Positions 1 through 9,636 of a DNA stretch of 64,000 nt are shown in pieces; the stretch's first letter is position 1; each line of letters starts with the position of its first letter. The notes beneath the pieces were generated by a model. It made no database searches and was not told the origin of the DNA. It was given only the letters and a program-made list of their open reading frames with translations. Source of the DNA: Kaistia dalseonensis (GTDB lineage Bacteria > Pseudomonadota > Alphaproteobacteria > Rhizobiales > Kaistiaceae); assembly GCF_030814715.1 (NCBI RefSeq), contig NZ_JAUSVO010000003.1:310001-374000 (forward strand). The letters run 5' to 3'. The translations under genes were made by a program, and so were the position numbers.

Positions 1-307
1 AGACATGGCCGAGAAAGGCGCCAACGCCGGCAAGAATGGCGGCTTCCGGCCCCCAATGCCCCGCGATCAGCACGGCGACCGTGCCCTTCAGCGCATCGCC
101 GATCAATGTTCCGGCCGCAAGCCATTTGTTGCCGGTCCGGAGCACATTGGTGGCGCCGATATTGCCGGAGCCGATCGCACGGATATCACCGAGGCCGGCG
201 AAATAGGTCAGGATCAGACCAAACGGGATCGAGCCGAACAGATAGCCGAGAATGAGCATGCCGCTCGCAATCGGAAAACCGAGATCCCAACCGAAAGCCT
301 GCGGCAT
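1..307 (-). CDS. plsY: Glycerol-3-phosphate acyltransferase PlsY, C-terminus outside window
   Basis: Inner-membrane enzyme that transfers the acyl group of acyl-phosphate to glycerol-3-phosphate, the first step of phospholipid synthesis. The first 102 residues are present. They show GSIPFG (25-30) after a first membrane segment, the family signature GSGNIGATN (46-54), and the GDALKG stretch (70-75) before a second hydrophobic segment. The start is the ATG at 305-307, which leaves 57 bases to the pyrC-like stop. Gene order pyrB-pyrC-plsY is common in Hyphomicrobiales. The remaining half lies beyond base 1. Confidence 0.93.
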   Translation of the reverse strand, partial: MPQAFGWDLGFPIASGMLILGYLFGSIPFGLILTYFAGLGDIRAIGSGNIGATNVLRTGNKWLAAGTLIGDALKGTVAVLIAGHWGPEAAILAGVGAFLGHV

Positions 308-364
308 TCGCTTCCCCTAGAGCATGTCGCGCGACGAGGCCCGCCCCGGCGGCCCCGATTCCAT

Positions 365-1699
365 TCAATCGCCAGCGTAGGCGTAGACAGTCCGGCCCGC
401 AACGATTGTGCGCAGCACGCGGCCCTCGAAACGGGCCCCTTCGAACGGCGTGTTCTTGGAGCGCGAATGCAGGCGGTCGGCGTCGCAGATCCACGGCATG
501 CCGATATCGACGACGATCAGATCGGCCGGCGCACCGGCCGTCAGGCGGCCGGTATCGAGGCCGAGCAGTTCGGCCGGCCGGGTCGACAGCGCCCGCGCCA
601 AGGCGAGCAGATCCGCATCGCCATTATGGACCAGGCGAAGCGAGGCGGCGAGCAGCGTCTCCAGCCCGACGGCACCGTCGGCGGCTTCCGCGAAGGGATG
701 CCGCTTGGTGTCGACATCCTGCGGGTCGTGGCTCGACACGATGACGTCGATCGAGCCATCGGCGACACCCTCCATCATCGCCTGCCGGTCATCTTCCGAG
801 CGAAGCGGCGGCGAGAGGCGGAAGAAGGTGCGATAGGGCCCGATATCGCGTTCGTTCAGCGTCAGATGCGTGACCGAGACACCGCAGGAAACGGCCAGAC
901 CGTCCTTCTTGGCGCGACGGATGACGGCAAGCGATTCCGCGCAGGAGATCTGTGCAGCGTGGTAGCGGCCGCGCGTCAGCGCCGCGAGGCGAACGTCACG
1001 CTCCAGCATGATGATCTCGGCCTCCTTCGGAATGCCGGAGAGGCCGAGCCGGGTTGCCGTCTCGCCCTCGTTCATCACGCCCGAGCCGGTCAGGTCGGGA
1101 TCGGCGGGATGATGCATGATCAGCGCGCCGAAATCGCGCGCATAGGTCAGCGCGCGCCGCAGCACGAGCGCATTGGTGATCGAGTGCCGGCCATCCGTGA
1201 AGCCGACAGCGCCGGCCCCCTTCAGCAGGCCGAATTCAGTCATCTCGCGGCCTTCGAGGCCCTTGGTCAGGGCCGCCATCGGCAGCACGCGTACCTTGGC
1301 GGTGTCGCGGGCGCGGCGGGCGATGAAATCGACCAGCGCTACATCGTCTATGACCGGATCAGTATCCGGCATGGTCACGATGGTGGTGACGCCGCCGGCC
1401 GCCGCCGCCTGCCCCGCCGAGGCGAAGGTTTCGCGATGCTCGCCGCCGGGCTCGCCGACGAAGACGCGCATGTCGATCAGGCCGGGCATGACCACCGCGC
1501 CGCGGCAATCCACGATCTCGGCGCCTTCGGGCTTCGATTGCGCGGCCGCACCGGGGCCAGCGGCGACAATCCGGCCGTCGACGACGATCACCGAACCGCG
1601 CGCATCGAGCTTCTGCGCGGGATCGACGATGCGGGCATTTTCAAGAACGAGCGGACGGGCAGGCTCGGCGAGGCGGTCCATCGTCATTGCGCCTCTCAT
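365..1699 (-). CDS. pyrC: Dihydroorotase-like protein lacking zinc ligands (PyrC/PyrX type)
   Basis: Amidohydrolase-fold protein of 444 residues, full length for type I dihydroorotase. The catalytic HxH motif is absent: in PGLIDMRVF (72-80) the two His positions are R78 and F80, and the usual Arg of LREPG is G82. The late DHAPH motif is replaced by SSHDPQ (322-327). By family knowledge such inactive homologues encoded next to pyrB act as structural partners of aspartate transcarbamoylase, as in Pseudomonas, and a true dihydroorotase is expected elsewhere. Its ATG overlaps the pyrB stop by four bases (ATGA), so the two are translationally coupled. The structural role is inference; the missing residues are seen directly. 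Confidence 0.93.
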   Translation of the reverse strand: MRGAMTMDRLAEPARPLVLENARIVDPAQKLDARGSVIVVDGRIVAAGPGAAAQSKPEGAEIVDCRGAVVMPGLIDMRVFVGEPGGEHRETFASAGQAAAAGGVTTIVTMPDTDPVIDDVALVDFIARRARDTAKVRVLPMAALTKGLEGREMTEFGLLKGAGAVGFTDGRHSITNALVLRRALTYARDFGALIMHHPADPDLTGSGVMNEGETATRLGLSGIPKEAEIIMLERDVRLAALTRGRYHAAQISCAESLAVIRRAKKDGLAVSCGVSVTHLTLNERDIGPYRTFFRLSPPLRSEDDRQAMMEGVADGSIDVIVSSHDPQDVDTKRHPFAEAADGAVGLETLLAASLRLVHNGDADLLALARALSTRPAELLGLDTGRLTAGAPADLIVVDIGMPWICDADRLHSRSKNTPFEGARFEGRVLRTIVAGRTVYAYAGD

Positions 1700-2664
1700 G
1701 CGTTGGGAAGATTCTGGGCGAGCGCTTCGAGCACCGCCATGCGGACGGCGACGCCCATCTCGACCTGCTCGCGGATCAGGCTCTGCGGCCCGTCGGCGAT
1801 GGCGGAATCGATCTCGACGCCGCGATTCATCGGGCCCGGATGCATCACGAGCGCGTCCGGCTTCGCAAAGGCGAGCTTTTCGGCATCGAGGCCGAAGAAA
1901 TGGAAATATTCGCGCACCGAGGGCACGAAGGAACCGTCCATCCGCTCGCGCTGGAGGCGCAGCATCATGACGATATCGACATCCTTCAGCCCTTCGCGCA
2001 TGTCGGTGAAGATCGTGACGCCGAGCCGGTCGAGCGCCTTGGGCAGCAAGGTGGATGGCCCGATGCAGCGGACCTGCGCGCCGAGCGCGTTCAGGAGCAG
2101 GATGTTCGAGCGGGCGACGCGCGAATGCAGGATGTCGCCGCAGATCGCGACCTTGAGCTGGCCGATATCGCCCTTGTGGCGGCGTATGGTGAGCGCGTCG
2201 AGCAGCGCCTGGGTCGGATGCTCGTGCGCGCCGTCGCCGGCATTGATGACCGAGCAGCCGACCTTCTGCGCCAGCAATTGCACCGCGCCCGCGGCGTGAT
2301 GGCGCACGACCAGTATGTCGGGGTTCATCGCGTTCAGCGTCATCGCGGTATCGATGAGCGTCTCGCCCTTCTTCACCGAGGAGGAGCCGACCGACATGTT
2401 CATGACGTCGGCGCCGAGCCGCTTGCCGGCGAGCTCGAACGAGGACTGGGTCCGCGTCGAGGCCTCGAAGAAGAGGTTGATCTGGGTTCGGCCGCGAAGG
2501 ACGGATTTCTTCTTCTCGACCTGCCGGCTGACCTCGACCGCCTCTTCGGCGAGATCGAGCAGGACCAGGATTTCCTCGGGAAGAAGGCCTTCAATGCCAA
2601 GCAAATGGCGGTGCGCGAACACCGCCGCGGGTGAGGCCGCGACCGGAATATTGAGCTTTGTCAT
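1696..2664 (-). CDS. pyrB: Aspartate carbamoyltransferase catalytic subunit
   Basis: Cytosolic enzyme that condenses carbamoyl phosphate with aspartate in de novo pyrimidine synthesis. The 322-residue protein carries the carbamoyl-phosphate loop STRTQSSFE (69-77), HPTQ (149-152) and HPGPMNRG (275-282). I start it at 2664 (MTKLNIP) because a GGGG ribosome site lies about 8 bases upstream. An in-frame ATG at 2736 would add 24 residues with no homology-like character. It is the first gene of the pyrB-pyrC-plsY run. No regulatory pyrI gene is seen, which fits an ATCase that uses the inactive PyrC partner. Confidence 0.95.
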   Translation of the reverse strand: MTKLNIPVAASPAAVFAHRHLLGIEGLLPEEILVLLDLAEEAVEVSRQVEKKKSVLRGRTQINLFFEASTRTQSSFELAGKRLGADVMNMSVGSSSVKKGETLIDTAMTLNAMNPDILVVRHHAAGAVQLLAQKVGCSVINAGDGAHEHPTQALLDALTIRRHKGDIGQLKVAICGDILHSRVARSNILLLNALGAQVRCIGPSTLLPKALDRLGVTIFTDMREGLKDVDIVMMLRLQRERMDGSFVPSVREYFHFFGLDAEKLAFAKPDALVMHPGPMNRGVEIDSAIADGPQSLIREQVEMGVAVRMAVLEALAQNLPNA

Positions 2665-2922
2665 TGAAGCGACCCCTATAGGCTGAAACCGCCTTTCCGG
2701 CAAGCCGGCAGCGAAGGCTGGCGCATTCGTCCACAAGCGGCCAGCTTCGTATCACAGAGCACTTCGGAGTCCGAATTTAATCAATCGGCTCCAATAGTTA
2801 GAATTGATGAGATCGCTTGACAAAATCCTGGCTCTGGGACTGAGTTAAGTGAACGCGCGCAGTCGGGGCCGGAGAGAGGACCACGACGCAAAATCAGCGC
2901 GCGAAGTAGGGAGGATAATGCC

Positions 2923-3945
2923 ATGACCCGTCTCGCGGGCTCTATTTCTATGCTTGCCGTCATGACTGTACTCGGCATGGGCTCTGCCTTGGCCGATACG
3001 GCGGACAAGAAGATTGCGCTTTCGAACAACTATGCCGGCAATTCCTGGCGTCAGGCCATGCTGCGCAGCTGGGACAAGGTGACGAAGCCAGCCGTCACCG
3101 CCGGCATCGTGGCCGCGGCCGACCCGTTCACGACGGCCGAGAACCAGGTGACCGAGCAGGCGGCCCAGATCCAGAACCTCGTTCTGCAGGGCTATAATGC
3201 GATCGTCCTCAATGCGGCCTCACCGGACGCGCTCAACGGCGCCGTCAAGGAAGCCTGCGATGCGGGCGTGATCGTCGTTTCCTTCGACGGCATCGTGACC
3301 GAGCCCTGCGCCTGGCGCATCGCGGTCGACTTCAAGCAGATGGGCAAGGACGAGGTCCTCTATCTCAAGGACAAGCTGCCGAAGGGCGGCAACATCCTCG
3401 AGATCCGCGGCCTCGCCGGCGTGTTCGTCGACGACGCGATCTCGAAGGGCATCCACGAAGCGGTCGCCGAGAACCCGCAATTCAAGATCGTCGGCTCGGT
3501 TCATGGCGATTGGGATCAGGCCAAGGCCCAGGCCGCCGTTGCCGGCATCCTGCCATCGCTGCCGAACGATATTGTCGGCGTCGTGACCCAGGGCGGCGAC
3601 GGCTATGGCGCGGCGCAGGCCTTCAAGGCTGCCGGTCGCACCACGCCGATCATCATCATGGGCAACCGCCAGGACGAGCTCGCCTGGTGGAAAGAGCAGA
3701 AGGATGCCAACGGCTACGAGACCATGTCGGCCTCGATCGCCCCGGGCGTCTCCACGCTGGCCTTCTGGGTGGCGCAGCAGATCCTCGACGGCAAGGACGT
3801 GCCGAAGGACCTGACCGTGCCGTTCCTCCGCGTCGATCAGGCCACGCTCGACAAGAGCTTGGAGACGACGGAAAAGGGTGGCGTCGCCAATGTCGAATAT
3901 TCGGCAGAGGACGCGCAGAAGGTCGTCGACGCGGCCAAGAAGTAG
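2923..3945 (+). CDS. Sugar ABC transporter periplasmic binding protein (CUT2, ribose-binding type)
   Basis: 340-residue periplasmic solute receptor of the type 1 periplasmic binding protein fold (Peripla_BP_4). The signal peptide ends at SALA (21-24), before DTADKK. The fold is recognisable from the early NNYAGNSWRQ strand-helix unit and the hinge region around TQGGDGYGAAQAF. A strong GGGAGG site at 2909-2914 precedes the ATG. It heads a four-gene operon with an ATPase (49 bases downstream) and two permeases. The ligand cannot be read from sequence: monosaccharides, polyols and autoinducer-2 are all used by this family. Two Trp-rich patches (NSWRQAM, ELAWWKEQ) could stack on a sugar ring. Confidence 0.9.
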   Translation: MTRLAGSISMLAVMTVLGMGSALADTADKKIALSNNYAGNSWRQAMLRSWDKVTKPAVTAGIVAAADPFTTAENQVTEQAAQIQNLVLQGYNAIVLNAASPDALNGAVKEACDAGVIVVSFDGIVTEPCAWRIAVDFKQMGKDEVLYLKDKLPKGGNILEIRGLAGVFVDDAISKGIHEAVAENPQFKIVGSVHGDWDQAKAQAAVAGILPSLPNDIVGVVTQGGDGYGAAQAFKAAGRTTPIIIMGNRQDELAWWKEQKDANGYETMSASIAPGVSTLAFWVAQQILDGKDVPKDLTVPFLRVDQATLDKSLETTEKGGVANVEYSAEDAQKVVDAAKK

Positions 3946-3994
3946 GCCGGTGAACCCGGGGCCCTTCATGCATCCTTGCCTTGAGACAGCCTGA

Positions 3995-5464
3995 ATGGCC
4001 TCGGCCGCAACACCCATCATCAGCCTGAACGGCGTCGAAAAGAGCTTCGGCGCCGTTCGAGCCCTTCGGGGCGTCGATCTCGCCTGCCATGCCGGCGAAT
4101 GCATCGGACTTGTCGGCCATAATGGCGCCGGCAAGTCGACACTCATGAACCTGCTCGCCGGCGTCTTTCCGGCCGAGGGCCGCATCGAGGTCGACGGCAA
4201 GGATATTGCCAGCCGCTACTCGGTCGCGACGGCGCAGGCGCACGGAATCCGCTGCGTCTTCCAGGAATTGTCGCTCTGCCCCAACCTCACCGTCGCCGAG
4301 AATGCGCGCATCATGCACGCTTCGCTGCGCGGCTTCGGCTGGCGCAAGCGGGCGGGCAAATTGATCCTCGACAAGCTCGACGAGGTCTTCCCGGGCCATG
4401 GCATCAGCGCGAGTGATATTGTCGGCGACCTGCCGATCGCACGCCGCCAGATGGTCGAGATCGCGCGCGCCTTCAGCGTCACCACGGCGCCGGCGCGTCT
4501 GGTGATCCTCGACGAGCCGACCTCGTCGCTCGACGCCCATCTCGCGAGCCAGCTTCTCGCCTATGTCCGCAGTTTCGTCGCCAAGGGCGGCTGCGTCGTC
4601 CTGATATCGCACCTCCTCGGCGAAATCCTCGCCGCCGGCGACCGGGTCGTCGTGATGAAGGACGGCAAGGTCGTGGTCGAGCGACCGGCCGCCGATTTCA
4701 ACCGCACCTCGCTGGTCGCGGCCATGGGCAGCGTTGCGCATGACGAGGGTGCCAATGCCGCGACCGCCGATACCAAGCGGAGCGAGACGGAGCCGCGCGT
4801 GCGCGTCGCGGCCGATCGCCAGGCCGGCGGCCCCGAACTGATTGCGCATCAGGGCGAGATCGTCGGGCTGGCCGGCCTCGGCGGCCAGGGGCAATCGGAA
4901 ATGCTGATCCGCATCTTCGATGCGGCCGGAAAGAATGCGCGCAACGTTACGGTCGTGGGCGGCGTGGCGCTGGTGGCGGGCGACCGCCAGACCGACGGCG
5001 TCTTCCCGCTCTGGTCGATCGCCGAGAACATCACCATCAGCTCGCTCCGGCGCATGCGGCGCGGTCCCCTCATCGACGGCGCCGCCACCGAGGCGATGGC
5101 GGAAGACTGGAAGCAGCGGATCGGCATCCGCACCCCCGATATGAACAACCCGATCCTCTCGCTTTCAGGCGGCAACCAGCAGAAGGCGCTTTTCGCCCGC
5201 GCGCTGGGTTCCGACGCCCAGACCGTGCTCATGGACGACCCGATGCGCGGCGTCGATATCGGCACCAAGCAGGAGGTCTACGGCATGATCCGCGCCGAGG
5301 CCGAGGCCGGCCGCACCTTCCTCTGGTACACGACCGAAATGGACGAACTGAAGCACTGCGACCACGTCTATGTGTTTCGCGACCACCACATCGTGGCCGA
5401 GCTTTCCCGCTCCGAACTGACGGAAGAGAAGGTGCTGCACGCCTCCTTCGCGGAGGTCGCATGA
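3995..5464 (+). CDS. Sugar ABC transporter fused ATPase (RbsA/XylG type)
   Basis: 489-residue cytoplasmic ATPase with two ABC domains, the form used by CUT2 importers. The N-terminal domain has Walker [10 protein letters not shown] (41-49) and Walker [10 protein letters not shown] (169-177). Its signature is degenerate (GDLPIARRQ instead of LSGG). The C-terminal domain has a degenerate Walker A (GLGGQGQSE) but an intact signature LSGGNQQK near residue 390 and a Walker B with DDPMRGVD. This asymmetry is normal for the family, in which one composite site hydrolyses ATP. The stop overlaps the next permease start by four bases. Confidence 0.93.
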   Translation: MASAATPIISLNGVEKSFGAVRALRGVDLACHAGECIGLVGHNGAGKSTLMNLLAGVFPAEGRIEVDGKDIASRYSVATAQAHGIRCVFQELSLCPNLTVAENARIMHASLRGFGWRKRAGKLILDKLDEVFPGHGISASDIVGDLPIARRQMVEIARAFSVTTAPARLVILDEPTSSLDAHLASQLLAYVRSFVAKGGCVVLISHLLGEILAAGDRVVVMKDGKVVVERPAADFNRTSLVAAMGSVAHDEGANAATADTKRSETEPRVRVAADRQAGGPELIAHQGEIVGLAGLGGQGQSEMLIRIFDAAGKNARNVTVVGGVALVAGDRQTDGVFPLWSIAENITISSLRRMRRGPLIDGAATEAMAEDWKQRIGIRTPDMNNPILSLSGGNQQKALFARALGSDAQTVLMDDPMRGVDIGTKQEVYGMIRAEAEAGRTFLWYTTEMDELKHCDHVYVFRDHHIVAELSRSELTEEKVLHASFAEVA

Positions 5465-6480
5465 ACGGGTCCGTGCTTTCGGCGCGCACGCTGCGCAACC
5501 TGCTGCCGGCGCTGTCGCTGCTCGTCCTGCTCGCGGCGATCTTCTATCTGCAGCCGCGCGCGATCAGCTATGTCGGCTTCAACCTGATGCTCAACCTCGC
5601 CATCCCGATCGCCTTCGCGACGATCGCGCAGATGTGCGTCATCACGGTCAACGATCTCGATCTTTCGATCGGAACCTATGTCGGCTTCGTCGCCTGCATC
5701 GGCGCCACGCTGCTGAGCGGCGGTATCGGCGCCCTGCCCTTCATCAAGGACCTCCAGGCGAGCGGCGCCCTCCCCGCCACACTGCCCTGGATCATGAACA
5801 CGCCGCTCGCGGGCGTGCTGGTGCTCCTGATGGGCATCGGCGTCTATGCGTTGCTCGGCGCGCTGATCCATCTGCGCAACCTGCCCTCGATCGTCGTGAC
5901 GCTCGGCATGTCCTTCGTCTGGCTCGGCCTTTCTGTGCTCGTCCTGCCCGTGCCGGGCGGACAGGCGCCGGGATGGATCAAGTCGCTGATGACGCTGAAG
6001 ACGCCCTTCATCCCCTTCCCGATCATCGCGGCCGTAGTGATCGCGGTGGCGGCGCATATCCTGATCATGAAGACCTCCTATGGCGCCGTGCTGCGCGGCG
6101 CCGGCGGCAATCCGAAGGCGATCGAGCGCGCCGGCTGGTCGCTGCTCAAGGTCAAGATGGCGATGTTCGCGCTGGCCGGATTCTTCGGCATGCTGGCCGG
6201 CCTCTCTCTCGTCGGCCTCACCACTTCGGGCGACGCCAATATCGCGCTGCGCTACACGCTGCTGTCGATCGCCGGCGTCATTCTGGGCGGTGGCGAGTTC
6301 GTCGGCGGACGCATATCGCCGATCGGCGCCGTCATCGGCGCCGCGACGCTGACGCTCGCCGGCTCGTTCCTGTCCTTCATGCGCATTCCGCCCGATTGGC
6401 AGATCGGCGCCCAGGGCGCGATCCTGATCATCGTGCTGGCGCTCAGAACCCTGATCGACCGTGCGGAGAAGCGTCGATGA
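5461..6480 (+). CDS. Sugar ABC transporter permease 1 (CUT2)
   Basis: 339-residue inner-membrane permease of the BPD_transp_2 (RbsC) family with roughly 8-10 hydrophobic segments. The conserved motif [20 protein letters not shown], near residue 58, matches the family pattern G..DLSVG that marks these permeases. The late [19 protein letters not shown] segment is also typical. The ATG overlaps the ATPase stop (ATGA) and its own stop overlaps the next permease start. The presence of two different permeases suggests a heterodimeric channel. Confidence 0.93.
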   Translation: MNGSVLSARTLRNLLPALSLLVLLAAIFYLQPRAISYVGFNLMLNLAIPIAFATIAQMCVITVNDLDLSIGTYVGFVACIGATLLSGGIGALPFIKDLQASGALPATLPWIMNTPLAGVLVLLMGIGVYALLGALIHLRNLPSIVVTLGMSFVWLGLSVLVLPVPGGQAPGWIKSLMTLKTPFIPFPIIAAVVIAVAAHILIMKTSYGAVLRGAGGNPKAIERAGWSLLKVKMAMFALAGFFGMLAGLSLVGLTTSGDANIALRYTLLSIAGVILGGGEFVGGRISPIGAVIGAATLTLAGSFLSFMRIPPDWQIGAQGAILIIVLALRTLIDRAEKRR

Positions 6481-7436
6481 ACGCGGAACCCGGCTTCATC
6501 CGTCGGCTTGTCGCCAAGCCCTGGCTCTGGGCCTATGTCGCGGCGGCCGCCGTCTGGCTCGTCACGATCCTGTTCACCGGCGGGCGCGGCGGCGGCGAGG
6601 TGCTGACCGCCGCCTTTACCTTCGCGACCTTCTCGGTGATCGTCGGCATCGGCCAGCTCTATGTGGTCACGCTCGGGCCGGGCAATGTCGATCTCTCCAT
6701 TCCCGCGACGATCACGCTCGCCGGCGCCGTCGCCACCAAGGTGATGGATACGCAGGACGGTCTGATCCTCGTCGGCCTCATCGTCGCGCTCGCCTGCGGC
6801 GTCGCCGTCGGCTGCTTCAACTATGCGCTCATCATCATCTTGCGGATTCCGCCGATCATCGCGACGCTCTCGTCGAGCTTCCTGATCCAGTCGACCGCCA
6901 TCGCCTATGGCCGCGGCATCCGCATCAAGCCGCCGGCCGCGCTCGCCGATTTCACCACCGCGCAGGTGCTCGGCATGCCGGTGCTCGCCCTTTGCGTCAT
7001 CGCGCTCGCGGCGGTCATGGAGATCGTGCTGCGCCGGACGGTCTATGGCCGCTGGGTCACGGCGATCGGGCAGAACATGCGCGCCGCCCGCCTCGCCGGC
7101 GTCAATGTCGGACGCACGCGCTTCACAGCCTATGTCATGAGCGCGGTCTTTGCCGGCCTCTGCGGCTATCTGCTCTCCGGCTTCTCGGGTGGCTCGTCGC
7201 TTTCCATGGGCGAGGAATATCTGCTGACCTCGATCGCGCTCGTCGTGATCGGCGGTTCGTCGGTCGCGGGCGGCTATTCCAACGTGCCCGGCCTCTGGGG
7301 CGCGGCGCTCTTCCTGTTCCTCGTCGTCACCATGCTCAACACCTATGGCTTCGGCGCGGGGCTGCGCTATCTCTCGACCGGATTGATCATTATCGCCGTC
7401 ATCGTGGCCGCCAGCGCGCGAAAAGCCACGCGCTGA
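6477..7436 (+). CDS. Sugar ABC transporter permease 2 (CUT2)
   Basis: 319-residue second permease of the same importer, starting at ATG 6477 within an ATGA overlap. The family motif appears as VTLGPGNVDLSIPATITLAG near residue 65, with Pro in place of the usual Gly. The late IGGSSVAGGYSNVPG stretch matches RbsC-like permeases. An open frame running in from 5634 would extend it, but that part is only the +1 frame of the first permease. It ends the operon. The next gene begins 81 bases later with its own start region. Confidence 0.92.
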   Translation: MNAEPGFIRRLVAKPWLWAYVAAAAVWLVTILFTGGRGGGEVLTAAFTFATFSVIVGIGQLYVVTLGPGNVDLSIPATITLAGAVATKVMDTQDGLILVGLIVALACGVAVGCFNYALIIILRIPPIIATLSSSFLIQSTAIAYGRGIRIKPPAALADFTTAQVLGMPVLALCVIALAAVMEIVLRRTVYGRWVTAIGQNMRAARLAGVNVGRTRFTAYVMSAVFAGLCGYLLSGFSGGSSLSMGEEYLLTSIALVVIGGSSVAGGYSNVPGLWGAALFLFLVVTMLNTYGFGAGLRYLSTGLIIIAVIVAASARKATR

Positions 7437-7517
7437 GGCCTTTCTTTGGCCCTCGACGCTGCCATGCGCCTTGTACGGGGCCCTTCGCGCGCGATATGAA
7501 GGGGCAAGGAGCAATCG

Positions 7518-7976
7518 ATGACCGAATGGACCGGCAGTGCCGACACACGCAGGAAGGCGTTGCCGCAACGCTCGGTCTGGCAGGCGATGCGGCGCGGCTT
7601 CGCCTGTCGCTGCCCGAATTGCGGCCGGGGCAAGCTCTTCAAGGGCTACCTGACGGTCGTCGATCGTTGCGAGGCGTGCGGCGAGGACCTCTCGCACCAG
7701 CGCGCTGACGACGCCCCGCCCTATTTCACCATCCTGGTGGTCGGCCACATCGTGGTGCCGCTGATGCTGATCGTCGAGACGACGTGGCATCTGTCGAACG
7801 TCACCAATCTGGCGATCTGGCTGCCGCTGACGCTCATCCTCACACTCGGCCTGCTCCGGCCGATCAAAGGCTCTGTCGTCGGCCTGCAATGGGCGCTCTA
7901 TATGCACGGCTTCGATCCCTCGGGGGATCCGAACGACCCGGGCAAGGCGCCCTGGCAGGCCGATCTGGGCAGCTAG
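7518..7976 (+). CDS. DUF983 family membrane protein
   Basis: 152-residue protein of the DUF983 family, function unknown. A zinc-ribbon-like set of four cysteines (CPNCGRG near 33-39, CEACGED near 53-59) is followed by two hydrophobic segments, about residues 70-90 and 95-112. In many Hyphomicrobiales this gene lies in a block with rnr, a NUDIX gene and rpmG; here only an MFS gene separates it from rpmG. A membrane-bound zinc-ribbon protein is what can be stated; a role in quality control or cytochrome oxidase biology would be speculation. Confidence 0.88.
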   Translation: MTEWTGSADTRRKALPQRSVWQAMRRGFACRCPNCGRGKLFKGYLTVVDRCEACGEDLSHQRADDAPPYFTILVVGHIVVPLMLIVETTWHLSNVTNLAIWLPLTLILTLGLLRPIKGSVVGLQWALYMHGFDPSGDPNDPGKAPWQADLGS

Positions 7977-8050
7977 CGTCCTCTCCCTCCCGCACGACCT
8001 TCGGCCGCCCACGCGGCCATGCCCAAAGCAGCTGAACCGAGGCGATCTCG

Positions 8051-9226
8051 ATGACACGAGCACCCGATGGAAAGCCCAATGGCGACATGAGGGGCTTGAT
8101 CGCGCCGATCGGCGCGATCGCCGTGGTCGGCCTCGGCTTCTCCATCACGCTGCCCCTGCTCGCGCTGACGCTGGAAGATCGTGGCATCCCGACGACGTGG
8201 ATCGGAATCAACACCGCCGTCTGGGGCATCGCCTCGATGGCGGTGACGCCGCTGATCTCGCGCCTCGCCGTCCGCCTCGGCACGGCGCTGCTGCTGATCC
8301 TGAGCATGCTGACGATCGCGGTGGCGCTGCCGCTGTTCTATTTCTCGCCCTTCTGGCTCTGGTTTCCGCTGCGCCTCGTCGCCGGCGCAACCATCACCAT
8401 CGTCTTCGTGCTCTCCGAATTCTGGATCAGCACCGTCGCGCCGCCCGAGAAGCGCGGCATCATCATGGGCATCTATGCGACGGTGCTCTCCTTCGGCTTT
8501 GCGCTCGGCCCCTTCATCCTCACCTTGACCGGCACGCAGGGCTTCCTGCCCTTCGCGGTCGGCGCCTGCGTCCTCGTGGCGGGCGTGCTGCCGGTGCTGA
8601 CGGGCCTGCGCTCGGCGCCGGTGCTGCACCATGAACAACACGGCACGTTCTGGCGCTTCCTCTTCCTCGCCCCGGTCGCAACCGGCGCCGCCCTGCTGTT
8701 CGGCACGATCGAAAGTGGCGCCTTCGCGCTGCTGCCGCTCTATGGCCAGCATGTCGGCCATGCGCGCGACGTCGTCATCCTGCTCGGCGTCGGGATCACG
8801 GTCGGCAATATCGTTTTGCAGATTCCGATGGGCCTCCTCTCGGACCGGATGGACCGCCGGAAGCTCTTGCTGATTCTGGGCCTGCTGGGCCTCGCCGGCG
8901 CGGCCGTGATCCCCCTCGTCGCGGCCATGTTCTGGCCGTTCATGATTCTGCTCGCCATATGGGGCGGCACGGTCGGCGCGCTCTATACAGTGGGACTCGC
9001 GCATTTGAGCGCCCGCTTCCGCGGCGCCGATCTCGCCGCCGCCAATGCGGCCTTCATCTTCTGCTATTCGGCCGGCGGCCTTGCCGGCCCGGCGATTATC
9101 GGCGCATCAATGGACCATTGGGATCCGCACGGATTCGTGGTCGCGATCTGCGGATTCTTCCTCGCCTATCTCGCCATGGTGCTGGTGCGTATGTCCCGGG
9201 CGAAAACCGTTGCCGGGATTTCTTGA
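8051..9226 (+). CDS. MFS transporter, YcaD-like
   Basis: 391-residue inner-membrane carrier with 12 predicted hydrophobic segments. It has the MFS motif A variant ISRLAVRLGT after helix 2 and a second-half copy LLSDRMDRRKLL near residue 265, typical of the family. The pattern APPEKRGIIMGIYATVLSFGFALGP resembles YcaD/UMF-type transporters of alphaproteobacteria. Substrate unknown. It is transcribed with DUF983 upstream and its last codons contain the -35 box of rpmG. Confidence 0.9.
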   Translation: MTRAPDGKPNGDMRGLIAPIGAIAVVGLGFSITLPLLALTLEDRGIPTTWIGINTAVWGIASMAVTPLISRLAVRLGTALLLILSMLTIAVALPLFYFSPFWLWFPLRLVAGATITIVFVLSEFWISTVAPPEKRGIIMGIYATVLSFGFALGPFILTLTGTQGFLPFAVGACVLVAGVLPVLTGLRSAPVLHHEQHGTFWRFLFLAPVATGAALLFGTIESGAFALLPLYGQHVGHARDVVILLGVGITVGNIVLQIPMGLLSDRMDRRKLLLILGLLGLAGAAVIPLVAAMFWPFMILLAIWGGTVGALYTVGLAHLSARFRGADLAAANAAFIFCYSAGGLAGPAIIGASMDHWDPHGFVVAICGFFLAYLAMVLVRMSRAKTVAGIS

Positions 9227-9250
9227 CATTCGATCGTGAATCCGTAGTGT
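9223..9250 (+). promoter_or_regulatory. Sigma-70 promoter of rpmG
   Basis: TTGACA at 9223-9228, a 16-base spacer, then TAGTGT at 9245-9250, 66 bases before the rpmG start. The -35 box overlaps the stop codon of the MFS gene. This gives the ribosomal protein gene a strong promoter of its own. Confidence 0.65.
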
Positions 9251-9315
9251 GCGCGCTCAACGGCGCCGGGCTGATCTCCAGGTCCCCTGCTGCACACGCA
9301 TTCAGAGGTTAGATT

Positions 9316-9483
9316 ATGGCCAAGGCCACCACCATCAAGATCCGGCTCGTGAGCTCCGCTGACACCGGCTTCTTCTATGTCACCAAGAAGAATTCGCGCA
9401 CCATGACCGACAAGCTGACGGTCAAGAAGTACGACCCCGTTGCGCGCAAGCACGTTGAGTTCCGCGAAGCCAAGATCAAGTAA
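9316..9483 (+). CDS. rpmG: 50S ribosomal protein L33
   Basis: 55-residue L33: starts [20 protein letters not shown] and ends EFREAKIK. The four Cys of zinc-binding L33 are absent, so this is the zinc-independent (C-minus) form usual in alphaproteobacteria. The gene is monocistronic, with a promoter at 9223-9250 and a strong terminator directly after it. Confidence 0.98.
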   Translation: MAKATTIKIRLVSSADTGFFYVTKKNSRTMTDKLTVKKYDPVARKHVEFREAKIK

Positions 9484-9505
9484 GCGGCGCTCAATCTCCA
9501 CATTG

Positions 9506-9540
9506 AAAAAGGCCCCGCTCTGCGGGGCCTTTTTGTTTTT
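9506..9540 (+). terminator. Rho-independent terminator of rpmG
   Basis: Hairpin of AAGGCCCCGC and GCGGGGCCTT with a three-base loop at about 9509-9532, preceded by A residues and followed by TTTTTGTTTTT. It lies 22 bases after the rpmG stop and is the clearest intrinsic terminator in the window. Confidence 0.95.
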
Positions 9541-9636
9541 GCCTCATGCTTCGCGCGCGGCCGCGCCGGCCCTCAAGGTTGCCGGTCCCGGATCGATGCG
9601 GTAGGAAACCAACCCTCAAGGACGGGATCGACTGAC

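Noticed and set aside
5-2299. Open frame of 764 codons on the plus strand over plsY-pyrC-pyrB
   Set aside because: Antisense to three well-supported genes, Arg/Ala/Gly-rich and without any family motif; a GC-bias artefact.
2817-2850. TTGACA-led promoter before the CUT2 operon
   Set aside because: The -35 match is good, but no acceptable -10 box occurs at 16-18 bases.
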